Assembly (NCBI GenBank): GCA_002102555.1
Contig: MCFL01000004.1
Location: forward strand, 434,001 to 498,000
DNA: 64,000 nucleotides
From: Catenaria anguillulae PL171
Lineage: Eukaryota; Blastocladiomycota; Blastocladiomycetes; Blastocladiales; Catenariaceae
Reading direction: 5' to 3'
Shown: in pieces, positions 1 to 9,368 of the stretch
How the letters are laid out: each line of letters opens with the position of its first letter
How positions within the stretch are numbered: the first letter of the stretch is position 1
Position numbers and translations under genes: made by a program
The notes under the pieces: model-generated
What the model was told of the DNA's origin: nothing
What the model saw: only the letters and a program-made list of their open reading frames with translations
Database searches by the model: none

Positions 1-2357
1 ATCGCTTGGACACAGATTGTCAGTGTCGTTCATGCAAAAACCAGCGACAATATGTAATGAAGTACCCTGGTCACGCTCCTCCATTCGTGCGCCTTCAACG
101 ACTTTTGCATCTTTGGGTCAATGGCGAGCAATGAAACAGTCCGAGCCTCCAATGCATGGTAGGGCGGCATCCATGTTGATGTGCGTAAGCGCAACTCTTC
201 CAGCTTGCCTTTTGTGTCCGCTTCGGTAGCGTCAATGAGCTGATTAACAATCAAATCAGAAAATAATCACTCTGTGAGAATGAGAATGCAGCCAGTTAGG
301 CAACAGCAATCATGTGTACGTACCTGCTGCACTGCTTGTGTTACATATGGCACAACGCCAAGGTCAAACTGATGTAGTGGATCAACTGCGGCACACTCAT
401 AGACGTCGCTTGTTGCCGCAAAGAGAGCACTCGGCGCTTTCCATGCGCCGAGCTCCTTGCACTTGGCTTTCGTGATATTGGCCTCGAGAAGCTGAATCAT
501 GTCGGATTGCGAACGGCGTGGGGCTGTGCGGTGGTCGTCCAGGTCTGGGCTTGTCACGAGTTCCGCCGGAATCAGACATTTTGGGCACGGACACATTCCA
601 CGGTGACCGCGAGTCTGCGTGATCATGGCGAACTCTTGGAGGTCGGCCTGGTATTGGAGCAGAAACGGGAAAACGTTGTACTTGCATCCATCTGGGCCGG
701 TCATGCGTTTGCCGTGTTCCATGGCGTGCAACCACTCGTCGTCAAGTACAATTTTCATGCAGTCGTGGTAAACAGTGCGCCGTGCTTCCGACTGCAAATT
801 AAAAAAGGACGAGTGAGAACAGCATGAAAGCAATCCGGCAGAGACCCATTCGCACCATCTTTGACACGGAAAGCCCTTGTAATGCCGCGTCAGTTGGAAT
901 TGGGAACATGGCCAGCAGTCGCATAGCGCGATAGCTTGGCTTGGAGAGAATGTCGGGGTGAACACCAGCGAGGAACACAAAGAGCGGATGTGCATCTTGG
1001 TTGGCGGAAATGTTGGACTTGTCGGAATAAAAGCCAATGGGTAGGAGCATGTTGGGAACGCCTTCCTCGTCAAATGGGCCAACTTGCTTCATGAGGTCGT
1101 CGTGATGCGCTTGCCAGGCAATTCCAGCAGCGGGATCCAAGTACACTGGCTCGTCTCCATATCGCACGCCACGGGGTGTTGTTGTAAATTTCAGAAGGAA
1201 CTTGGTCGACTTGAACAAACGCTCAATGGTTGGGATAATGCGCCGGTGTGGGAATGTGGACGTGGAATGGATGATGTGGACGTCGGTCAATGTGAATGGA
1301 TCGTGAAAATGGCTTTGGCGAATGAGTGTTTTTCAACTCGGCCATTGTCGACCACCCATGACGCTTGGCGGAACCAATGGTTGAATCGTCTGCAATCCCG
1401 CGCATCAAATCATCCACTTGCTTTTCGCCGAGGTCCAGTACAGCAAGAGCCATGTGCGCCATGTTGACATCCCGAACACTCTTGAAAGGGCCAATAATCT
1501 CGTTTATGCTGGCGACTGAAAAAGAGGGAAAATGTCATGGATGCACGTGAGTGAGTAAGTAAATAACACGTGAAAAACGAAATGCTCCGAAACAAGACAT
1601 ACACTTTGCATCATGAAGAAATCCTTCAATGTCAAGGGCAATGGTAGGCTGCTCAAAGTGGAGTGGTTGCGGTTCCAGGAAATCGAGAAGACGGGATTCG
1701 AGCATTTGCCGCGGGCGCATGGCGGTGCCATCTTGGTGCTGGTCAAACGAATCACCATCTTCAGGCTCGGGCGGCGGCAACGGGTCGCACTGCATTTCGT
1801 CCTCTTCAGCAGTGTTGGATTCGTCACCGTCATCCGTATCGCTTTCCTGGCAGTTGTGCTGGATATTTGCCAGTCGAGCGCGAAGGGCAATTGGCGAGCG
1901 AGTGCGTTCAGAATGGTTTTCGAACGCGTTCTGAGTTGGTGAATGTAAATGAGCGTTGCCGTACAGGTGGGATTCACAAACAATGGACGCAACGTACGGC
2001 TCTCACGCCGTCATCGGCGGTGTTGCTGCACGTATCCATAGACCCGTAAAGCTCCGTGTGCTCCTCGTCGCTCGTGCCGCTGTCAGCGCTGATGTCCATG
2101 TCATCTTGAGTAGGGTCGTAGTCTGATCCGGAGACAGCCTCTGCAAAATAAGCCAGGAAAGGCACAGCTCAGCCCCAAGCATCGTGTTTAGACATCAATG
2201 CATCCGGCTAGCGTCGCGGTATGATAGCGGAAATGGCCAACGGACCATGACGGGCAGGGTGGTATCGGTTCAAGTGGCGGTTGTACGTGTTGAGGTACCG
2301 GAAGCCTTTGTCGCATGCTTCACACCAATACGGACGAGCATCGGAGCATCGCTCCAT
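1..2357 (-). CDS. Plavaka/CACTA-like DNA transposase, 3' end beyond the left edge
   Basis: Cut-and-paste transposase of the fungal Plavaka group. I start it at the ATG ending at 2357, which puts a C2H2 zinc finger (CEACDKGF...HLNRYH) at residues about 13-34. Exons I can read: 2357-2246, 2140-1998, 1930-1603, from 1515 to about 856 with one frame problem near 1300-1345, 791-324, and from 239 leftward. Splices keep phase (for example CAT G|gtccgt joined to AGGCTGTC). Family features are a segment GFYSDKSNISANQDAHPLF, then a CPCPKCL zinc-like motif near 590 and a DPLHQFDLGV motif near 380, typical of Plavaka transposases. Between about 1345 and 1300 the frame slips. Either one base is lost, or a 43-nt intron (GTGGTC...AAAG) restores it as KRHGHFHDPFTLTD. 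The C-terminus lies outside the window, so activity cannot be judged. Confidence 0.8.
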
Positions 2358-2834
2358 TGTTTCGGGCACTTTGCTGAGGGTTCGAATGAAGTTTCATGCC
2401 GATCAAGGGGCCTCTGTATAGCACTTTATTGGCAGCAGGCAAGTGCGTGTGGATACAGGGCCTCGTCGGCAGCTGCTTTGAGTCGCGCGGTGGAGCGATC
2501 GGCGAATGATCTTCGACAGGAACCCAGATCCAACGCCACACCTGCATCCATCCACACCTATAAAAAGCCCACTGGCGCCGCCACTTGCGCCACCTCCCTG
2601 TTGGTGCCCTGGTATATATTTACATTCATGGAGCACGTACCAAGTTGTCAATGCACCCGTTACTCGCCACCCCCCAGGTACACCCCACATTCAACTTCCG
2701 GATCCTGCAAGCTTGGCTGTTTTTCCGCATTTTCTCTGAGACCCGTGGTACGTACATATAACTCCAACTTTGCTTCACCTTCACAAGTCATCTGCACTTA
2801 CCTCGCCAGCGCTGGTGCCTGCTCTGTAGTCACG
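2358..2834. promoter_or_regulatory. Divergent promoter region between transposase and Cys-rich gene
   Basis: These 477 bp separate two divergent starts (2357 minus, 2835 plus). A TATA-like TATAAAAAG lies at about 2559-2567 and a second AT-rich TATATAT near 2611-2618, both upstream of the plus-strand ATG. I see no coding potential beyond shadows. If the two genes belong to one transposon, this would be its shared internal promoter; that is inference. Confidence 0.35.
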
Positions 2835-4859
2835 ATGGCGTCACGCTTGGACGCCGCTTTTGACAACGAAGACGAGGTCGACTGCTGCGTCCAAGGGTGC
2901 GAGAACATCGCAACCCAAGTTTGCAACCGACGCACGTGCAAAGCAGACATTTGTGCAGACCATGCCCATGACAAGCAGTGTGCCATTTGTTCCCCGGCGA
3001 GCGACTCTAGGTCGTCCATCCATGCTCCGCCTCCCACGCCGCCAAGCAACACAGCCAGTCGTGTATTGGCGTCATCCTCTGTTACACGTCCAGCCACACG
3101 CACTGTAACCCCATCATCGACATCCAGAAGGAACACAGCTCAAGATCAAATTAACGTCATGTCTCCATTATGGACACCAGGTGCGGCTGCTTCGGCCTCT
3201 GGTCGTCTGCCGCCTGGACAGCCCTCAGCTCCGAGCCGTCTCCGTCCCGCAGCCACGCCTTCATTGACATCGTCCTCAGCCATGCCCTCGTCAACACGGC
3301 CGTTGTCTCAAAGCCAACCTTCGCCGTCATGTGCTTTGCGGCCATCAGCATCGACTGCGGGTCGACCTCCAACGTTGGCACGTGCCAAACGCACTGCTGC
3401 GACCACTCCTCCCGCCGCACAAGCCAACAGGTCCCAGGGCCGTGAACGGATCGGAGCCGCGCCCGCGGCTATGAAACCGAACGCGTCGCAGTCCGCCGAA
3501 GAGACAGGCGAGGTGGAACCTACCCGCACATTGCCGAGGCACCTCCAGGAAGCTTTGCCCTACGCCAAGGCCATGATCCTGACACACGAGGCGTTTGGCG
3601 AGCCTGCTGCTTTTGGCAAGGACGTTGTCGCGTATATTGATTCGCTCACCCAGACCAAGCCACTCTCCAAGAAGATGTCGGCCAAAGAAGTATGTATCCG
3701 TTCCATTTGCCGATACCGTACGCCGAATGAGCTCACTTGCAACGGTTTCCCACTTCCAGGGACTCTCTTTATCATCCATTGCCCGCTCTCGCCTGAGGGT
3801 CTCAATCTCCAAGCCCGCTCGAAGCATGGAGGCGGGCATTCACTCGTTTGCGCTCGCGCAAGAACTCCTTGATCAGTCGTTTGCAAATCAAAACACCACG
3901 CCAACAATCACGAAGCTTCACTCACCTGCATTTGACTCCGAGATACCACTTCATTCGTACACCAATCTGCTCTGGTTTGCTGCTAAGCTCCCAGATGGTG
4001 TCAAGTCTCAAGTGATTGTCTATGTACCTGGGTTGCATCAAGCATTCATTGCCGTCGTTCGCGAGTTCCTTTGGGGCACATCGAGCCAAGCAAATGGTAT
4101 GGACGCGTCCATTTCACAATTCCAGTGCTGGTTGGTTACTAATGGCCGTGACTTCTTTTTTTTGTCCCTAGCCCTCATGATGGGCCCAATTTTGAAAACA
4201 TCGGGTGCCTGGGTGCCATCGTCGGGCAAAGGCACCGTCCCAAACGATGTCGATTTTGGTCGCTTGTCAGCATTGATTGCTTTCGTATACGTTGCTGTAC
4301 GTGTTCCAACCACGTCTTCTTTGTTCAAACCGCCAAATGACTGACTACTTCACCTTGACCTGCATTCCAGGTTTCATCCACTTTGTGCACACCATTCAAA
4401 ATTGGAGGTCCGATTGCCATCGCGGCATATCGCGCCTGCAAGGACACTCTCCATTCGGCTGGCTCAGACCCAAACGTCCGCCAAGTCCTTTTCGCCAAGT
4501 ACTACGATGTTATTTTCCCAAGCTCGGCTGGCGACATTGCGCGCTTGCGTTTAGGCGATGCCTCGGTCCTGGGCCTCAACCTCGCAGCGGTTCCTCCTCG
4601 TCCTTCTTTATCATTGCCCGTGCCCACTGGCACGCGCGCTCATGTTGTCGCGGGCCGCGACATTGATCCGCCAGCGCTGCCGGACCAGGACCTGCCTCGC
4701 GATCGAGATCCCATCCGTGCCCAGGCTGGTCGGGCACGTCGGTCGCGTGTTGTTGAGAGTGATGAGGAGGACGCTGGCACGGTTTTTGAGCAGGAGAACG
4801 ATGGCGAATTTTTTTCTATGGCATTGGAGCAAGGATTGATTCAAGACGAGGAAGATTGA
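2835..4859 (+). CDS. Unrecognised 601-aa protein with N-terminal Cys/His cluster
   Basis: I do not recognise the family. Four exons join in phase: 2835-3689, 3760-4096, 4172-4296, 4371-4859. The second intron has a perfect TACTAAT branch site, and although 75 nt long and open it is best removed. ATG at 2835 is chosen because upstream in-frame sequence overlaps the divergent transposase. Residues about 14-50 hold eight Cys and one His (C-C-x3-C-x7-C-x4-C-x4-C-x2-H, then C-x2-C), probably a small zinc-binding fold. Residues about 55-230 are Ser/Pro/Thr-rich, the middle is ordered (for example FKIGGPIAIAAYRACKDTL), and the tail is acidic. Its divergent position next to a Plavaka transposase suggests an accessory transposon ORF, but a host gene is equally possible. 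Confidence 0.6.
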
Positions 4860-4895
4860 GGACGATCACGATTGTGTATATCACGTTTTTTTTTT

Positions 4896-4957
4896 GGTGC
4901 GCGTGAGGCGCTTGTTTTGTGTTTTTGGTGCGCGTGAGGCGCTTGTTTTGTGTGACG
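4896..4957. repeat. 31-bp tandem duplication, two copies
   Basis: A unit beginning GGTGCGCGTGAGGCGCTTG occurs at 4896 and again at 4927, with the spacer TTTTGTGTTTTT between. The copies are essentially identical, so the duplication is recent. It lies just 3' of the Cys-rich gene, in what may be the transposon's subterminal region. Confidence 0.8.
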
Positions 4958-5089
4958 GTGATGCAAGCAGTAACATCTAATATGTAAAATTTATCTTGTG
5001 GCGGTTTGCAATGATGTGCTTGTATGCAGTGGGCCGATACAGGGGTACTGTGGCCGATATGGGAACATCTGCGGCCAAACTTGATCATC

Positions 5090-5255
5090 TTGGCTCAAAT
5101 TTGTTGAAATGACTCGCAGATCCTCAAATGAGTTTTCGAGACTCATTGTCGCGCATTTGAACATGGCAGCTCACTCTACGCGGCATAGGAGCGCAATTGA
5201 GCTCATGTGAGAAGGCCATGCTCATTGCAGCTAAAATGAGCTCATATGCGACAAT
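5090..5255. repeat. Cluster of short direct/inverted motifs, candidate transposon subterminal region
   Basis: Short words recur in both orientations: TCAAAT/ATTTGA, AAATGAG/CTCATT and GAGCTCAT (three times). ATTGTCGCGCAT near 5145 is matched in reverse by ATGCGACAAT near 5246. Such clusters are usual at the ends of CACTA-like elements, where transposase binds. No clear terminal CACTA/CACTG boundary or target duplication can be fixed because the other end is outside the window. Confidence 0.4.
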
Positions 5256-6345
5256 ATCAGCAAAATCCAGGTTTACGATGCCGGTGTATGTATGGGGTCA
5301 TCTTGGCCGGTGCCGAGGTTGAAGGGCGGAGGAAGTGTTGGTTGGTTGCTGCGTGTGGCAGTATGCAGGGTGGTAGCTTGGCTGGGTCAGTGCGTATGCT
5401 TTGGCTTCATTGCGCACGCAAGACTTGCAATGCTCAGCACATTGACTGCCTTGCGTACGTGTGTGGTAGGTTTGGCGGACGAGTGAAGCATCGCTAAGAT
5501 CGACGGCCCCCACTGTCCCACCTCAACCCATTCGTACGTGTCCGATCTCATATATAAATGATCCCCGGTGTCCCCCAAGAGGCCTCCCCGATGTCCCCCC
5601 ACCGATCCAGCGGGCCGGATCGTAGCCATTTTTGCAAACCCCTCCAAGAACAACCGACCCGGTGTGTCGGTCATTGCGATTGCGCCATTCCTTGTGACCA
5701 ATCAAACGCCACGCACGCAACAAGTGGGATCAACCGCATGGTTCCGCCGTCTCGGTAAGCTTTTCCAGGCGCTCGTTTCTTTTTCAACCACGTGGGTGTG
5801 AGCCTCAACGCGTTCTCGCTCGCAATGCAACGTTAACGGGCACCTCGCGCCTCACAGGAAAACCTGCTCGAACCGGAGGCCAGTGAAACCCAATGCAAAC
5901 CCTTACCCTGACATGCGCACGGGCGATCCGCTTGATTTCGGCGGCCAGCAGCAATTGCGCAATCAGCGTCCCGCTCTTGGCTCCGCGAGACGTGATCCGA
6001 CCACCATGGTCTTGGTTCAACCGCTTTGACTTCCGCCTGTGCTCTGGCTCACCACCGAGCAGTGCCTCACCGCCGAGCACCTTATGCAGGCAAGAATATG
6101 ACAGCGTGGCCGGTACTGCAATGAGCGCTGTGGTGCCTCCCAAAAATGCGTGCGTGTCCACTTTGCTATCGGGTGTGAGCCCTTGCTTGCCTGTTGACTG
6201 CTCAAGGGTATAAGTACGACTCGGACACTCTCACTTTTGACAGGACTCTTGTCTCTGCCCCGTTCAGTACATTGCTGTCGTCCACTCAGTGTACACACCT
6301 TTCAACACTCGACCCGTGCGGCATTCCTCTTCCACACCAGCAATC
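5256..6345. other. Intergenic region upstream of MET6
   Basis: There is no gene I can support. A palindromic CCACGTGG sits at 5788-5795 (CACGTG at 5789-5794), and a TATA-like TATAAG at 6209-6214, about 135 bp before the MET6 ATG. CACGTG is the Cbf1-type site that controls sulfur-amino-acid genes in yeasts, so a regulatory role here is plausible but untested. Confidence 0.4.
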
Positions 6346-8908
6346 ATGGTTTCTTCCGCCAACCTCGGTTTCCCGCGTATCGGTGCCAACCGCGAACTCA
6401 AAAAGCTCGTCGAGTCCTTTTGGGCAGGCAAGACGTCGGCCGAAGAGCTCCAACTCGGTGCCAAGAACCTGCGTGCTCTGCACTGGAACCTCCAACGCGA
6501 CGCTGGCATCGACTTGATTCCGTCCAACGACTTTTCCCTATACGACCAAGTTCTCGACCACATTGTCCTCTTTGACGCAATCCCCGAGCTATACCGCGGC
6601 ATTGCGATCCGCAGGACCAGTACTTTGCCCTCGCTCGCGGCATGCAGACCAAGGGCGTGGATGTGCCGTCTTTGGAGATGAAGAAGTGGTTTGATACCAA
6701 CTGTGCGTTCACGTCAATGATCCCTCTTGCATTCACACACTCGACTCGACTGACTGGTTTGTGCCATCTGCTGACGACAGACCATTACATGGTGACCCGT
6801 TTCGCCGCTACCACCACATTCAAGCTCGCCACCGGCGCCGCCAACAAGCCCGTAGCCGAATTCAAGGAAGCCCTTGCGCTCGGAATCAAGACTCGCCCCG
6901 TGATCCTTGGCCCCGGTCTCGTTCTTGCTCCTCGGTCGCCCCTTGCAGCCCGACTTTTCGCCCTTGTCGCTTCTCAACTCGCTCCTCCCACAATATGTGA
7001 CCCTTTTGAACGAGCTCAAGGCCGCCGGCGCAACGCATGTCCAAATCGACGAGCCCGTCCTGGTTCTCGACTTGACTGCACAAGCCCGTGCTGCATTTGA
7101 ATCCGCCTATGCCTTCCTGGCTCCCACCCTGTCCGGTCTCGACGTTACCCTTGCCACCTACTTTGGTGGCATTGCCCACCACGCCGACCTTGTCGCCCAG
7201 TTGCCTGGTATCAACACCATCCACATTGATCTCGTCCGCTCGGCCAACCAACTCGATGCCGTGATTTCCGCCGTCAAGCCCACACACAAGTCCGTGTCGC
7301 TTGGTCTCATCAACGGCCGCAACATTTGGCGCGCCGACATTCACCATGCGCTCACCCTTGCTCGCCACGCCATTGACGCCCTTGACGGCAACCATGCCCG
7401 CGTGACCGTCGCCCCTAGTTGCTCGCTCTTGCACTCGCCCGTGTCACTTGCCGGCGAAACCAACGGATCCCTCGACGACGAAATCAAGACTTGGCTGGCG
7501 TTTGCCGTGGAAAAGCTCGCCGAAGTGCGTCTTGTGCAGCGCGCACTGACCGAAGGCTCCAACGCAGTTGCCGACGAGCTCGTCGAGAACCACAAGGCCA
7601 TTGCGTCGCGCCGGTCATCGGCACGCATTCACAACCCGAGCGTCAAGGCGCGCGTCGAGGCACTGCAACCAAAGGACTTCACGCGCCCGGCCGAGTTTCC
7701 CGCGCGCTGGGCGTTGCAGCAGGCCAAGCTCAACTTGCCCGCGTTCCCGACGACAACCGTGGGTTCGTTCCCGCAAACCAAGGAGGTGCGTGCTGCGCGC
7801 GCTGCATGGAAAAAGGGTAAGGGCACGCTCAAGGATGCCGACTACTGGGCTTTATCCGTGACGAGATGGCCAAATGCATCAAGGAACAAGAAGACTTGGG
7901 TCTCGACATGCTGGTGCATGGCGAGTTTGAGCGCAACGACATGGTCGAGTTCTTTGGCGAGCTTCTCGACGGCTACGCTTTCACAAAGAACGGTTGGGTG
8001 CAGTCGTACGGGTCCCGGTGTGTCAAGCCGCCCGTGATTTTCGGTGACGTTGCCCGGCCCAAACCCATGACGGTTGACATGATCACGCTGGCGCAAAAGA
8101 TGACGCCAAAGCCCATGAAGGGCATGCTCACGGGTCCCATCACCATGTTGCAGTGGTCGTTTGTACGTGACGATCAGCCCAGGAGGACCACGGCGTTCCA
8201 GTTGGCGCTGGCTATTCGCGACGAGGTGGTGGATTTGGAGGCGGCGGGCATCAAGGCCATTCAGATTGACGAGCCTGCAATTCGCGAGGGATTGCCGTTG
8301 CGCCGTGTCGACTATGAAGAGTACTTGCAGTGGTCCGTGGATGCATTCAAGCTGTCGGCGTCAGGTGTGCGTGACGAGACCCAGATTCACAGTCACAGTA
8401 CGTATCTCCTTGTTTGCCGACTGGTGCAGCACATGAACTGACACATGCTCAAACCATCGCAACAACAGTGTGCTACTCGTCCTTTGAAGAGATCATGGAC
8501 GCCATCATCCGCATGGACGTGGATGTGCTCTCGATCGAATCGGCAAAGTCGGACCTCAAGCTCTTGTCTGCATTCGACACGCACGCCTACCCGAACCACT
8601 TGGGCCCCGGTCTCTACGACATTCACTCGCCGCGCGTGCCGTCGGTCGAGGAAATGGTGTTGCGCGCCAAGGCCATTTTGGCTTGCTTGCCGCACGCCCG
8701 CCAGGCGTGGATCAACCCGGACTGTGGGCTCAAGACGCGCGGGTGGACTGAGGTGCGCGAGTCGCTGCGAAACTTGGTCACGGTCGCTTGCCAGTTGCGC
8801 GAGTCGGTAAATGTCTCGAGTGACCACTCGACTGTGCCCGTGAAGAAGGTGGTTGGCGGTGGTGTGGATACTCGTGGCGAGGACGAGGTTGCGAACGTGA
8901 CGGCATAG
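6346..8908 (+). CDS. MET6: Cobalamin-independent methionine synthase (three frame breaks)
   Basis: Catalyses methyl transfer from 5-methyltetrahydropteroyl-glutamate to homocysteine, the last step of methionine synthesis, in the cytosol. The N-terminus ([14 protein letters not shown]), the IQIDEPA motif, and zinc ligands in HSHMCYS (His/Cys, rebuilt by splicing) and NPDCGLKTR are all present. Introns are 6703-6780 and 8398-8468. Three single-base shifts break the frame: near 6604 (one base missing before GATCCG), near 6915 (one extra C in a C run before GTCTCG), and near 7850 (one G missing in TACTGGGCTTT). Correcting them gives a continuous protein of about 760 aa, normal for the family. Since the protein is fully conserved on both sides of each break and the breaks fall mostly in short homopolymers, I favour sequence error over a pseudogene. 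Confidence 0.93.
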
Positions 8909-9368
8909 TTTCTTTCAATGGAGTCACACAGAGTGGTTGCGTGAAGCAATTGAGAAAACGTGAATGTACATCAAGTGTGTTGAATGGTATGGAATTGCAT
9001 TCAAGTATACGTGGAAGATGGATTGTTTCTCCGTGCTTTGATATCTTTTGGGTTCGGATCAGAGTAGGGGATGGATGGAAATGTCGTCATGCGATCGAGT
9101 CGAACTCGGCGTGCGTGAACGGCCTTGCCTCGATGCCTCCAAATGTCTGCAATGAATGTGAATCCATGACTCGAGGCAATGTAAAATAGCTCTGTCGAAA
9201 TCGAATTCATTCGACACTTTGTATCGTAACACGGCGGCCAAGGCATTGTCCGCACTGTATATCGTTCCCGTTCAATTCAAACTTGGCTGGCTTCGGACGT
9301 GTGAATGGATAGCCGGGTAATGGTATGCCAAGTCTCAGGCTTGAGGTGCAAACAAGATCTATTCCCTG
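8909..9368. other. Intergenic region, MET6 to kinesin
   Basis: About 460 bp with no supported gene, RNA or repeat. It holds the MET6 3' end and the kinesin promoter; no clear TATA or poly(A) signal stands out. Confidence 0.5.

Noticed and set aside
2184-2834. Extension of the Cys-rich gene upstream to 2184
   Set aside because: This part overlaps the zinc-finger exon of the divergent transposase and has no coding character; ATG 2835 fits better.
5027-5060. CAGTG at 5027 as the exact 3' terminus of a CACTG-type element
   Set aside because: The partner terminus and target duplication are not in the window, so the boundary cannot be shown.
5805-6161. 118-codon minus ORF upstream of MET6
   Set aside because: No ATG at its start and no recognisable domain.
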